DNA of 64,000 nucleotides from Halomonas sp. LR3S48 (GCF_025725665.1 NZ_CP107009.1:4092001-4156000), one strand, 5' to 3'. Shown: positions 15,537 to 29,177, numbered from the stretch's first letter. Notes: generated by a model not told the origin, from the letters alone. A program made the numbers and translations.

Positions 15537-15564
15537 ATTCTACCGCCTACCAAAGCCATGTCAA
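15537..15564 (-). promoter_or_regulatory. Promoter of the tRNA-Tyr-Gly-Thr unit
   Basis: Minus strand TTGACA (15559-15564), 16-bp spacer, TAGAAT (15537-15542), followed by AGGCCGCC. It has the same -35, spacer length and -10 as the two rrn promoters in this window. Confidence 0.85.
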
Positions 15565-15641
15565 GTGCTTGTTTTTCAGCCACTTGCCTTTGGCGCACAC
15601 CGAGCGAGCGAGCCCTTGGCTTCGGAACGCGCTGCATTGTG

Positions 15642-16481
15642 TCAAAGCAACATCGAGAATGCAAGGCCAGCTCGGATTTTTTCCAGCCCTGCCGGGGCGG
15701 GCACGCGCGGCGCCCCCGACATGCGACCGGCCCGCTCTGCCGCGGTCAGTGGGAAGCAGGCTTCCAGGCCACCGTAGACCATGTCGGGCCATACCGCATG
15801 AGGGGAATGCACGCCGCGCGCCACGACTCGCGCATCCCCACCGGTCAGCAGCATCGGCAGTGCCACTCCCTCACGGTCGCAAACCTCGGCATAGATACGG
15901 TTCACGGCGCTGACGGCCGCCAGGTAGATACCGTGATTCACGGCTTCGACGGTACGACGCCCCGGCAGCAGAAGCTCCTCTGCCTCGCTGTCAGGATCGA
16001 TGGCCACGTTCCGCGTACCCAGCTGTAGGCTCTCTTTCATCAGGCGCAGGCCGGGCAGAATATACCCCCCCAAGTGGCGCCCCCCAGGAAGCACAAAATC
16101 AATGGTGATGGCACTGCCGCAATCCACGGCACAGCAGCCACCGGCCAACTGGTAACCGGCCAGCACTCCCATCCAGCGGTCGACACCCAGTCGATGAGGC
16201 TCTTCGTAGCCATTCACGACGCCAAGCGCCTCCGGCACAGAACGCGCCACGTGAACGCCGCGCACACGGCTCTGCAGCAGCGCCACGGTCTGCTCTAGCA
16301 CGGCCTGGCGAGCGACACTGGAAATACGCACCGCCTCGACCACATCCAGGTCGGGGATATCGGAGCCAGGCTTCCACTCCTCGCGGGTCCAGACGGCACC
16401 ACGCGAGCGTATCTCGCTGCTGTCGGCATCCTTCAATCGCCACTTGGAAAGTGTGTTGCCGATATCCAGATCAAGGATCAT
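15642..16481 (-). CDS. coaX: Type III pantothenate kinase
   Basis: Phosphorylates pantothenate with ATP, the first committed step of coenzyme A synthesis. The product is 279 aa from MILDLDIGNTLSKWRL, whose DxGNT motif is the ASKHA-fold phosphate-binding loop. Also visible are GVDRWMGVLAGYQ, the catalytic-site segment AVDCGSAITIDFV, GGYILPGLRLM and LTGGDA. The start overlaps the birA stop by 4 bp (ATGA), which rules out the 22-codon upstream extension. Type III enzymes are not inhibited by CoA, unlike E. coli CoaA, which occupies the equivalent place after birA there. Confidence 0.95.
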   Translation of the reverse strand: MILDLDIGNTLSKWRLKDADSSEIRSRGAVWTREEWKPGSDIPDLDVVEAVRISSVARQAVLEQTVALLQSRVRGVHVARSVPEALGVVNGYEEPHRLGVDRWMGVLAGYQLAGGCCAVDCGSAITIDFVLPGGRHLGGYILPGLRLMKESLQLGTRNVAIDPDSEAEELLLPGRRTVEAVNHGIYLAAVSAVNRIYAEVCDREGVALPMLLTGGDARVVARGVHSPHAVWPDMVYGGLEACFPLTAAERAGRMSGAPRVPAPAGLEKIRAGLAFSMLL

Positions 16482-17461
16482 GTACGCCCACGCACGCTGA
16501 TCTCCCCTCCCCCCAAGCGTTCTCGTCGATCGCCATATCGGATCCACAGGTTGCCCGACTCGTCTACGGAATCGGCCGTTGCTACGAGGCGCTGCTGTCC
16601 GCGCAGCACCTCGACTTCACAATTCTGGAAAGCATGCCGCTGATTCCACTCTCCCTGCCAGGCAGCAAAGCCGGCCGACTCGTAGCCTGCCAGCAGCGGC
16701 ATCAGCTCGTCCAACAATTCCGCAGCCAGGCGATTACGCGACAGAGAGGGAGCCTGATCGTGAACCGCCGCCACGTGCTGCTCGATCCTCTCGCGAAAGC
16801 CGGTCGGCAAATCGAAGTTGATCCCCATGCCGACCACCACCTCACAAGGGCCCGCCGTGTCTCCGCTGATCTCGACCAGGATTCCGGCCAGCTTGCCGAG
16901 ACGCCCCTCTCCATCGGCAAGCAGTACGTCGTTAGGCCACTTGAGGCTGGGAACCACACCATGGCGCTCCAGCGTCCGTGCCAATGCCACGCCCACCGCC
17001 AGGCTCAGCCCCTCCAGCGATGCGATCCCGGTCTCGAAACGCCAGCCAACGGATAGCATGAGGGCCCGCCCCCAAGGGGTCGACCAGACCCGCCCTCGTC
17101 GGCCACGCCCCGCACTTTGCTGCTCGACCAAGCAAACCTCACCGTGACCAGCGCCCTGTGCGAAGCGCTGACGAATGAATTCATTACTGGATGGCAGAGT
17201 TTCCTCGACGAACAACCTAGCAAGATGCTGGCGCCCTCGCCGTGACAGACCGGCCACGATCATACCGCCATCCAACAGCTCCAGCGGCGCGGACAAGCGA
17301 TAGCCTTGACCCTTGACCGCTTCGAGCGGGATATCCATCGCCTCGAGCTTCTTCAGTTGCTTCCAGACCGCGGTACGGGATACGCCCAGCCGTTCGCCCA
17401 ACTGCTCGCCGGAGTGGAACTCTCCATCACTCAGCAGACGAATGAGGTCGCCAATGGTCAT
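16478..17461 (-). CDS. birA: Biotin-protein ligase / biotin operon repressor BirA
   Basis: Makes biotinyl-AMP and transfers biotin to the carrier protein of acetyl-CoA carboxylase. The product is 327 aa. An N-terminal winged helix (residues about 1-60, with GERLGVSRTAVWKQLKKLEA) indicates the bifunctional type that also represses biotin genes. The ligase domain contains GRGRRGRVWSTPWGRALMLS for biotin and ATP binding, then KWPNDVLL. It is coupled to coaX by a 4-bp overlap and lies about 70 bp downstream of the rrn terminator. Confidence 0.96.
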   Translation of the reverse strand: MTIGDLIRLLSDGEFHSGEQLGERLGVSRTAVWKQLKKLEAMDIPLEAVKGQGYRLSAPLELLDGGMIVAGLSRRGRQHLARLFVEETLPSSNEFIRQRFAQGAGHGEVCLVEQQSAGRGRRGRVWSTPWGRALMLSVGWRFETGIASLEGLSLAVGVALARTLERHGVVPSLKWPNDVLLADGEGRLGKLAGILVEISGDTAGPCEVVVGMGINFDLPTGFRERIEQHVAAVHDQAPSLSRNRLAAELLDELMPLLAGYESAGFAAWQGEWNQRHAFQNCEVEVLRGQQRLVATADSVDESGNLWIRYGDRRERLGGGEISVRGRT

Positions 17462-17531
17462 GCCCTGTGCCCCAATGGGAAAAGATTCATTCTAGCGAAC
17501 TGCCGCTTCTGCGGAAACGCGTTGTTTGGAT

Positions 17532-17568
17532 AAAGAAAAACCCCGAGCTCTTTCGAACTCGGGGTTTT
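17532..17568 (-). terminator. Distal rrn terminator
   Basis: Minus strand: AAAACCCCGAG, short loop, CTCGGGGTTTTTCTTTATCC. A strong stem with a long T-run makes a classical intrinsic terminator between the rRNA operon and birA. Confidence 0.92.
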
Positions 17569-17576
17569 GGGAGTGA

Positions 17577-17634
17577 TGCCTGACGAGAGCCCGGGCGGCG
17601 CTCCGCTACGCTCCATGGGAGGCCCTGAAACGGC
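17577..17634 (-). pseudogene. Possible decayed 5S rRNA 3' fragment
   Basis: GATGCCTGACGA at 17577-17588 repeats exactly the sequence at the 3' end of the intact 5S gene (17671-17682), and CCATGGGAGGCCC further on resembles the 5S segment GCATGGGGAGGCCCC. The fragment lies between two terminators, as if a second 5S-plus-terminator unit had decayed. The similarity is short and the match away from these blocks is poor. Confidence 0.4.
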
Positions 17635-17664
17635 GAAACCCAGCCTCTTTCGAAGCTGGGTTTC
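17635..17664 (-). terminator. Proximal rrn terminator
   Basis: A perfect 10-bp stem (GAAACCCAGC at 17635-17644 against GCTGGGTTTC at 17655-17664) starts about 10 nt past the 5S 3' end. The T-tract is only TTT then mixed sequence, so termination may be incomplete, with the second terminator as backup. Confidence 0.75.
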
Positions 17665-17673
17665 TGAATAGAT

Positions 17674-17790
17674 GCCTGACGATGACCTACTCTCGCATGG
17701 GGAGGCCCCACACTACCATCGGCGCTGAGCGGTTTCACTGCTGAGTTCGGCATGGGATCAGGTGGTTCCCACTCGCTATGGTCGTCAGGC
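17674..17790 (-). rRNA. rrf: 5S ribosomal RNA
   Basis: The minus strand begins GCCTGACGACCATAGCGAG, contains GGAACCACCTGATCCCATGC and CCGAACTCAG, and ends CATCGTCAGGC. The ends pair (GCCTGACGA/TCGTCAGGC) as helix I. About 117 nt. It is separated from 23S by about 105 bp with no gene. Confidence 0.95.
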
Positions 17791-17895
17791 GAAAACGGTT
17801 GGAATCATGCTGGCGTGATCGTCTCGACACGGCGCTCGCCGTGCCTGCGTATCCGTCAATCGTGTGCGCAATGCGCAGACCCCTTGGGGTTATAT

Positions 17896-20783
<2,888 letters not shown>

Positions 20784-20895
20784 ATATAACCCGAAAGGGT
20801 CTGGTCCACGATTACGTACGACAATTGCCGGATACGCTTGAGACGTATCACTTTTGCTTTCTCCTTGCGGAGAAAACGTGTCAGCATGATTCACA

Positions 20896-20907
20896 TTGTT
20901 AAAGAGC
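20896..20907 (-). promoter_or_regulatory. boxA antitermination site in 16S-23S spacer
   Basis: Minus strand GCTCTTTAACAA, identical to the boxA of the 16S leader at 23208-23219 and to the E. coli rrn boxA core bound by NusB/NusE. Confidence 0.85.
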
Positions 20908-21010
20908 AGACTGTCAATCGACAGTCATAAACCCGACATCGCACGGTGCGACGATGGCTTATGACTGCAGATCCGATCAGGGTAGACTGTGGGGGACGGG
21001 TGGAGAGTAG

Positions 21011-21102
21011 TGGTGGAGCCAAGCGGGATCGAAGTCGTGCGCGACCCCGGCGCGACCTCCTGTCGTGCAAGGCAGGCGCTCTCCCAGCTGAGCTATGGCC
21101 CC
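21011..21102 (-). pseudogene. tRNA-Ala (TGC) with disrupted T-arm
   Basis: Acceptor GGGGCCA/TGGCTCC, D-arm, anticodon loop CTTGCAC (TGC) and encoded CCA are those of a normal spacer tRNA-Ala. The gene is 92 nt instead of 76. An extra A lies in the 3' side of the anticodon stem (GACAGG where GCAGG is expected), and the 5' half of the T-stem is replaced by about 20 nt containing GGTCGCGC twice. The 3' half (TTCGATCCCGCT) remains but has no pairing partner. As written it should not fold into a working tRNA. Confidence 0.8.
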
Positions 21103-21206
21103 ACTGATCACCGCGTGCTGCGATGAATTTCGTCGGAGACAAGGCGCTTTGGGCCGACGTGTAGCCTGCTACACGAGGTTCAAAGCAACGCCGTATCCGG
21201 CGAAAT

Positions 21207-21303
21207 TGGTGGGTCTGGGCAGATTTGAAATAAACCCGGCAACCTCACCCTTCTCTTGACAGAACCTCCGGGGGTGCGCTCTCACCAACTGAGCGACAGA
21301 CCC
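21207..21303 (-). pseudogene. Extra tRNA-Ile-like copy, disrupted
   Basis: It shares acceptor GGGTCTG/CAGACCC, D-arm (two substitutions), anticodon stem CACCC/GGGTG, T-loop 3' half and encoded CCA with the intact tRNA-Ile next to it. The 7-nt anticodon loop is replaced by 21 nt (CCGGAGGTTC...AAGAGAA), so no GAT anticodon remains. The T-stem 5' half is replaced, adding about 6 nt. Length 97 nt against 77. It is probably a decayed tandem duplicate. Confidence 0.8.
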
Positions 21304-21319
21304 GGCCGAAGCTCGAGAA

Positions 21320-21396
<77 letters not shown>

Positions 21397-21489
21397 ATTG
21401 GTCGCGCTGGGTCCATACCCAAACAGTCTTTGCTCTGGCCGATCAGGTAATTCATTGTGAGCACTTGCCGCGAGGCGTGATGCGTCGTT

Positions 21490-23029
<1,540 letters not shown>

Positions 23030-23207
23030 CAAATCATTGCGGTTCTTACTCATCCCTTCCCGAAGAAAAGGACAAAAGCGAACCAAACTTGGCTCAAGGT
23101 CAAAGCTTCTCAAAAAGACCCGAAGGTCTTCGACGAGTCGCTTGCCTCGATATGGTGTGACTTCTCACCACCTCGTCGACAAGCGCCCACATGAATTACC
23201 TGATCGA

Positions 23208-23219
23208 TTGTTAAAGAGC
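23208..23219 (-). promoter_or_regulatory. boxA antitermination site in rrn leader
   Basis: Minus strand GCTCTTTAACAA, about 180 bp before 16S. It matches the spacer copy exactly and the known boxA core. The rest of the leader (23030-23330) shows no gene. Confidence 0.85.
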
Positions 23220-23330
23220 GGCTCCAAACCCTCTTCAAAACACAACATGAAGAGTGGAGCGTCTCGCTTGCTGCCGTGGCCGTCGATCCAAGGACCGTGG
23301 GGCCTCGCCAGCGCCCTGCGAGGAAGGCGT

Positions 23331-23358
23331 ATTCTACCGATTCGACCGAGCTTGTCAA
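23331..23358 (-). promoter_or_regulatory. rrn promoter, proximal (P2-like)
   Basis: Minus strand TTGACA (23353-23358), 16-bp spacer, TAGAAT (23331-23336), then ACGCCTTCCTCG. The GC-rich discriminator is what stringent control by ppGpp/DksA acts on. Confidence 0.85.
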
Positions 23359-23455
23359 CTCGCTTCCTGGTCGCCACCGAGGTGGACCTGACCGTGAAGC
23401 CCTGCGTCGCAGGGGTCGTGAGAGCCCTCAGCGAGGTCTCTAATGAGTGAGGCGC

Positions 23456-23483
23456 ATTCTACCGAATCCGCCGTGGGCGTCAA
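23456..23483 (-). promoter_or_regulatory. rrn promoter, distal (P1-like)
   Basis: Minus strand TTGACG (23478-23483), 16-bp spacer, TAGAAT (23456-23461), then GCGCCTCACTC. It is about 125 bp upstream of the proximal promoter, the usual tandem layout. The stretch from here to pssA (23484-23789) has no gene. Confidence 0.82.
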
Positions 23484-23748
23484 GTGGGATTTTTGCGAAG
23501 CAATTCGAAAAAACCCAAAGCGTGACAGCCACTTACCACTCTCTCCACCGCTAGCAACGTTGCCCGTTGCCGGCAGCGGATGCGTACTTTACGGTTTTCC
23601 CCGCGCCCCTGCAAGGGCCGTTTGTAAAAAAGTTTCAGGCGCGTGACGAGGTCGTGTCGGGCCGATGGCAGCCAAGCTATCCCCAGGCGTTCTCCACAGG
23701 CCCGCATGGCGGGGGCCTGTGGATAGAAAAGCGAGGAACGAAGATGAC

Positions 23749-23771
23749 AACGCCCGCTCGAGGCGGGCGTT
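23749..23771 (-). terminator. Stem-loop after pssA
   Basis: A perfect 9-bp inverted repeat (AACGCCCGC at 23749-23757 against GCGGGCGTT at 23763-23771) lies about 20 bp past the pssA stop. No T-run follows on the minus strand. Confidence 0.5.
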
Positions 23772-23789
23772 GGTTCGGCGCGAATACAC

Positions 23790-24671
23790 TTAGCTTCCGG
23801 GGGGGGCGTGACGCATCTTGCGCATGATGGCCAGTGTCGGCCCTGAAGCCACGTATGTGCCGAATAGCAGCAGCAGCATCACCGAAGGCTCCACCGAGAT
23901 CACCACGAAGCCGAGCACGATGGCGAGCAGCACCACGAAGGGCACCGGCCCCTTGAGATCGATGTCCTTGAAGCTGTAGTAGCGGATATTGCTGACCATC
24001 AGTACACCCGCCGCGGCCACTACCAATAGCATCAGCAACTTGAAACCGACGGCGTCGGCGTCGAAGCTGTGAAACGTCCATACGCTTGCCGCCACGAAAG
24101 CCGCTGCAGAGGGACTGGGCAACCCGATGAACCATTTCTTGTCGACACTGCCGATCTGCACATTGAAGCGAGCCAGGCGCAGTGCCGCGCAAGCGACGTA
24201 GAGAAAGGCCACGACCCAACCGGTCTTGCCAATATCTTGAAGAATCCAGGTAAACGCCACCAACGCTGGCGCCACGCCGAAGGAGAGCATGTCGGAGAGG
24301 CTGTCGTATTCGGCACCGAAAGCGCTCTGGGTATTGGTCAGCCGCGCCACGCGTCCATCCAGGCCGTCGAGCACCATGGCGATGAAGATCGCCACCGCAG
24401 CCGCGGTAAAATCGCCATTGATACCAGCCACCACCGAGAAGAAACCGGCAAACAGGGCGGACGTGGTAAACAGGTTGGGCAATAGGTAGATACCCCGGCG
24501 CCGGACTTTCTTGCCGTCCTCGATCGACTCCTCTACCACCTCCGTCTCGCGCACGAAGGCAGCCGCCAGATCCTCCTCGTCTGAACGCTGGTCCTTGCCG
24601 GCGGCGGGATCTGCGTGGGCGCCACCACAATCGATGTCGTCGTGCTCGGTATTACGGGAATCCTGACTCAT
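23790..24671 (-). CDS. pssA: CDP-diacylglycerol-serine O-phosphatidyltransferase
   Basis: Makes phosphatidylserine from CDP-diacylglycerol and serine, the route to phosphatidylethanolamine. It is the integral-membrane CDP-alcohol phosphotransferase type: the signature DG-x2-AR-x8-G-x3-D-x3-D is complete (DGRVARLTNTQSAFGAEYDS then LSD). Several hydrophobic helices follow an acidic soluble N-terminus. Three starts are possible; ATG at 24669-24671 (MSQDSRNTEHDD, 293 aa) is used, with ATG at 24680 and GTG at 24701 as alternatives, none with a strong ribosome site. ilvC lies upstream on the same strand beyond a hairpin; a pssA-ilvC neighbourhood is common in pseudomonads and relatives. Confidence 0.93.
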   Translation of the reverse strand: MSQDSRNTEHDDIDCGGAHADPAAGKDQRSDEEDLAAAFVRETEVVEESIEDGKKVRRRGIYLLPNLFTTSALFAGFFSVVAGINGDFTAAAVAIFIAMVLDGLDGRVARLTNTQSAFGAEYDSLSDMLSFGVAPALVAFTWILQDIGKTGWVVAFLYVACAALRLARFNVQIGSVDKKWFIGLPSPSAAAFVAASVWTFHSFDADAVGFKLLMLLVVAAAGVLMVSNIRYYSFKDIDLKGPVPFVVLLAIVLGFVVISVEPSVMLLLLFGTYVASGPTLAIMRKMRHAPPGS

Positions 24672-24773
24672 TCGTCTCATCCGTTGCCAGAATGGGGACA
24701 CTCGAAGGTGTTGCCTTCATTCTACACGGTGCTGCCGAGGCGAAAAGCGAAGCGGCTATCAGCCAGATACGAC

Positions 24774-24797
24774 AAGGGCGCGGAAATCCGCGCCCTT
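24774..24797 (-). terminator. Stem-loop after ilvC
   Basis: A perfect 10-bp stem (AAGGGCGCGG against CCGCGCCCTT, 4-nt loop) lies 25 bp past the ilvC stop. The tail is CTTGTCG, so the T-run is weak. Confidence 0.65.
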
Positions 24798-24821
24798 GCA
24801 TGATCAAGACGATCAGATGAT

Positions 24822-25868
<1,047 letters not shown>

Positions 25869-25957
25869 TCAATGTCAGCGTTGATGGCCACCCGCGCCGT
25901 CTAACGCGGCACTGGGATTCGGCTCATTCGATGGATCCACCTTAACGCCAGAGTCAC

Positions 25958-25983
25958 GTTGCGTAAAACGCTATATTTGCAAC
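25958..25983. promoter_or_regulatory. Candidate IlvY operator between ilvC and ilvY
   Basis: An interrupted inverted repeat, GTTGC (25958-25962) and GCAAC (25979-25983), sits in an AT-rich patch of the divergent region and overlaps a longer imperfect dyad from ACGTT to AACGT. In E. coli IlvY binds such dyads here and activates ilvC when acetolactate is present. The assignment rests on position and symmetry. Confidence 0.5.
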
Positions 25984-26014
25984 ATAACGTGCCGAATCAT
26001 GCAATAATCCAGGC

Positions 26015-26902
26015 ATGGACATGCGCCCTCTCAAGCAGTTTCTCACCCTGGCCGATACGCTGCACTTCGGCCGTGCCAGCGAGCTGTGCCATGTGAGCCC
26101 CTCGACGCTCTCGCGCACTATTCGTCAACTCGAGCAGAGCCTCGATGCGCCATTGTTCGTGCGCGACAATCGCCACGTCAGCCTGACTCGCCAAGGCCTG
26201 GCCTTTCAAGCCTATGCCCGCGAGGCGCTGACCCAGTGGGAGATGCTGCGCCATACCTTGAGCAACCAAGCCGGTGAGCTCGCCGGTGAGATCAGCATCT
26301 ACTGCTCGGTCACGGCGAGTTACAGCTTTCTCTACGACCTGCTCAGCGATTTCCGCCTGCGTCATCCGCGCATCGAACTCAAGCTGCATACCGGCGATCC
26401 GGCTGAGGCCATGAACCGGGTCCTGGCCGGCGAAGAGGATATGGCGATCACGCCACGGCCTCGCAGTGCACCGGCGGGACTAGCCTTCAAGTCGCTGACC
26501 CGCTCGCCGCTGGTATTCATTGCTCCGGTAGGACAGACATCATGGACCCCGACCACGCCCACCTCCCCTTCCGCCGAGCAGTGGCGAGCCGTGCCGATGA
26601 TTCTCTCCGAGGCGGGGCTGTCACGAGAGTATGCCGACACCTGGTTCCGGGCACTGGGCGTGGCACCGACCATCTATGCTCAGGTAGCCGGTCACGAGGC
26701 GATCGTCAGCATGGTGGGGCTGGGCTTCGGTATCGGCGTGGTGCCGAAGATCGTGCTCGACAACAGCCCGCTCGCCGAACGGGTGCGCGTGCTGCCGGTG
26801 AAACCCGAACTCCCCCACTACGATGTCGGCCTGTGCGTGCTCAATCGGCAGTTGAAAAGCCCGCTGATTCAGACGCTGTGGGATGAGGTCAAGGAGCGTT
26901 AG
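26015..26902 (+). CDS. ilvY: LysR-family activator IlvY
   Basis: A 295-aa LysR-type regulator. The N-terminal winged HTH (residues about 1-60) reads MRPLKQFLTLADTLHFGRAS then LCHVSPSTLSRTIRQLEQ, matching IlvY proteins. The rest is a periplasmic-binding-like effector domain. It is divergent from ilvC, the classical IlvY context, so the likely role is acetolactate-dependent activation of ilvC and autoregulation. It is one of few plus-strand genes in the first 34 kb. Confidence 0.93.
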   Translation: MDMRPLKQFLTLADTLHFGRASELCHVSPSTLSRTIRQLEQSLDAPLFVRDNRHVSLTRQGLAFQAYAREALTQWEMLRHTLSNQAGELAGEISIYCSVTASYSFLYDLLSDFRLRHPRIELKLHTGDPAEAMNRVLAGEEDMAITPRPRSAPAGLAFKSLTRSPLVFIAPVGQTSWTPTTPTSPSAEQWRAVPMILSEAGLSREYADTWFRALGVAPTIYAQVAGHEAIVSMVGLGFGIGVVPKIVLDNSPLAERVRVLPVKPELPHYDVGLCVLNRQLKSPLIQTLWDEVKER

Positions 26903-26915
26903 GTCGGAGCCCACG

Positions 26916-26940
26916 AAAAAGCCGCCCCGAAAGGCGGCTT
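26916..26940 (-). terminator. Terminator of ilvIH
   Basis: Minus strand: AAGCCGCC, loop TTTCGG, GGCGGCTTTTTCG. A strong 8-bp stem with five Ts lies 22 bp past the ilvH stop. Between convergent genes it may also stop ilvY transcripts. Confidence 0.88.
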
Positions 26941-26961
26941 GTCGATACGCAAGCAACAGAA

Positions 26962-27453
26962 TCAGAGACTGAGAACCTTGTCTCCCCGGGCGATGCCGGA
27001 TACGCCGGTCCGCGCCACCTCGAGGATCCCCACCGGCCCCATGGCCTGCAGGAAGGCATCGAGCTTGGAAGCATCCCCGGTAATCTGCACGGTGTAGAGG
27101 CTCGGCGTCACGTCGACGATCTGCGCGCGGAAGATATCCACCGTGCGCTTGACCTCGTCGCGAGCCGCTCCCAGGGCCTTGACCTTCACCAGCATCAGCT
27201 CGCGCTCGATGTGATTGCCCTCGGTGAGATCGACCAGCTTGATCACATCAATCAGCTTGTTGAGATGCTTGGTGATCTGCTCGATGACCCGGTCGTCACC
27301 GACGGTGGTTACGGTCAACCGCGACAGCGATGGATCCTCGGTGGGCGCCACGTTCAGCGTCTCGATGTTGAAGTTGCGTTGCGAGAACAGCCCCACCACA
27401 CGAGAGAGCGCGCCCGGTTCGTTTTCCATCAGAATCGAGATGATATGACGCAT
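26962..27453 (-). CDS. ilvH: Acetolactate synthase small (regulatory) subunit
   Basis: Regulatory subunit of acetohydroxyacid synthase, binding valine for feedback inhibition. The product is 163 aa. The N-terminal ACT domain begins MRHIISILMENEPGALSRVV; the C-terminal domain contains PSLYTVQITGDASKLDAFLQ. The length matches IlvH (isozyme III). Its ATG overlaps the stop of the large subunit by one base, so synthesis is coupled. Confidence 0.97.
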   Translation of the reverse strand: MRHIISILMENEPGALSRVVGLFSQRNFNIETLNVAPTEDPSLSRLTVTTVGDDRVIEQITKHLNKLIDVIKLVDLTEGNHIERELMLVKVKALGAARDEVKRTVDIFRAQIVDVTPSLYTVQITGDASKLDAFLQAMGPVGILEVARTGVSGIARGDKVLSL

Positions 27454-29177
27454 CAGGTCCGCTCCGTCTTGGAAAGCAGCATGTCACGCATGGAACCCAG
27501 GGGCACCTGCATCGGATAAACGTGCTCGCGCGGGTCGACGATGACATCGAGGAACACCAGCTCATGGTTGTCGGCGAAGGTGCGCTCGAGCGCCGGACCG
27601 AGTTCATCCTTCGTCTCCACCCGCAGCGCGGTGAAGCCATACGCCTCGATCAGCTTGCTGAAGTCGGGCAGCGACTCCATGTAGGAGTGCGCATGCCGCG
27701 ACTTGTAGTTGAGGTCCTGCCACTGACGCACCATGCCCAGCGAGGCGTTGTTCAGGTTGACGATCTTCACGCCACCGCCGAACTGCTTACAGGTCGACAG
27801 CTCCTGCATCATCATCTGGAAGCTGCCTTCGCCGGTCACGCAGATCACCTGTTCGTCCGGAAAGTTCTGCTTGATGCCCATGGCCGCCGGGAAGCCGAAG
27901 CCCATGGTGCCGAGCCCGCCGGAGGTAATGAAACGATTGGGCTTGTCGAACTTGTAGTACTGAGCCGCGAACATCTGATGCTGCCCCACGTCGGTGGTCA
28001 CGTACGCCTCGCCACGCGTGACCTCGCAGAGCGCCTCGATCACCTCCTGCGGCTTGAGCGCCTCGCCCGACTGCGACGGCTCGTAGAGCTTCCCCGTCCG
28101 CTCCTCGCGCCAGCCTTCGATCTTCTGCCACCACTCGCCCAGCGCCTCGGGATGCTCGATCTCCTTGCCCTGCAGCAGGCTGATCATCTCGTTGATCACG
28201 CTGCCCGCCGGACCGACGATGGGCACGTCCGCACGCACGGTCTTGGAGACCGAGCTGGGGTCGATGTCCACATGGATGATCTTGGCCGTGGGACAGAACT
28301 TGGAGGTGTTGTTGGTGACCCGATCGTCGAAGCGCGCCCCGATGGCGATGATCAGGTCGGCATGGTGCATGGCCATGTTCGACTCATAGGAGCCGTGCAT
28401 GCCCAGCCAGCCCAGGCACTGACGATCGCTCTGCGGGTAGGAGCCGATGCCCATCAGCGTGGTGGTGATGGGATAGCCCAGTCGCTTGACCAGGTCGGTG
28501 AGCCCCTCGCTGGCCCGGCCGGTGACCACACCGCCGCCGGTATAGAACATTGGCCGCTTGGCCTTGAGCATCAGCTCGACGGCCTTCTTGATCTGGCCGG
28601 TATGGCCGCGGGCAACCGGGTTGTACGAGCGCATCTTGATCTTCTTGGGATAGACGTACTCGTAGCGTTCGGTGGGGGCGGTCATGTCCTTGGGAATGTC
28701 CACCACCACCGGGCCGGGGCGGCCGGTAGAGGCCAGGTAATAGGCCTTCTTCAGCACTTCCGGAATCTCGGACGGGTGCTTGATCGTGAAGCTGTGCTTC
28801 ACGATGGGCCGCGTCACACCGATGATATCGGTTTCCTGGAAGGCGTCCTCGCCGATCAGGTGGCTGGCCACCTGCCCGCACAGCACCACCATGGGTATCG
28901 AGTCCATGTAGGCGGTGGCGATACCGGTGACGGCATTGGTGGCACCGGGGCCGGAGGTCACCAGCACCGTACCGGGCTTGCCCGACGCCCGGGCATAGCC
29001 GTCGGCGGCGTGGGTCGCCGCCTGCTCGTGGCGCACAAGGATGTGCTTGACCTTATCCTGGCGGAACAGCGCATCGTAAATGTGCAGCGCCGCGCCACCG
29101 GGATAGCCGTAAATATATTCGACGCCCTCATCCTGCAGGAATCGGGCGATCATGTCCGCGCCGGAAAGCAGTTCCAC
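27453..29177 (-). CDS. ilvI: Acetolactate synthase large (catalytic) subunit
   Basis: ThDP-dependent condensation of pyruvate to acetolactate, or with 2-oxobutyrate to acetohydroxybutyrate. The product is 574 aa with the three ThDP-enzyme domains. Visible are the N-terminal ThDP glutamate in the GVEYIYGYPGGAAL region, the FAD domain, and the C-terminal cofactor motif GEGSFQMMMQELST to NNASLGMVRQWQ. It is coupled to ilvH and preceded by a long untranslated region. It could equally be called ilvB; the valine-sensitive small subunit favours an isozyme III-like name. Confidence 0.97.
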   Translation of the reverse strand: MELLSGADMIARFLQDEGVEYIYGYPGGAALHIYDALFRQDKVKHILVRHEQAATHAADGYARASGKPGTVLVTSGPGATNAVTGIATAYMDSIPMVVLCGQVASHLIGEDAFQETDIIGVTRPIVKHSFTIKHPSEIPEVLKKAYYLASTGRPGPVVVDIPKDMTAPTERYEYVYPKKIKMRSYNPVARGHTGQIKKAVELMLKAKRPMFYTGGGVVTGRASEGLTDLVKRLGYPITTTLMGIGSYPQSDRQCLGWLGMHGSYESNMAMHHADLIIAIGARFDDRVTNNTSKFCPTAKIIHVDIDPSSVSKTVRADVPIVGPAGSVINEMISLLQGKEIEHPEALGEWWQKIEGWREERTGKLYEPSQSGEALKPQEVIEALCEVTRGEAYVTTDVGQHQMFAAQYYKFDKPNRFITSGGLGTMGFGFPAAMGIKQNFPDEQVICVTGEGSFQMMMQELSTCKQFGGGVKIVNLNNASLGMVRQWQDLNYKSRHAHSYMESLPDFSKLIEAYGFTALRVETKDELGPALERTFADNHELVFLDVIVDPREHVYPMQVPLGSMRDMLLSKTERT

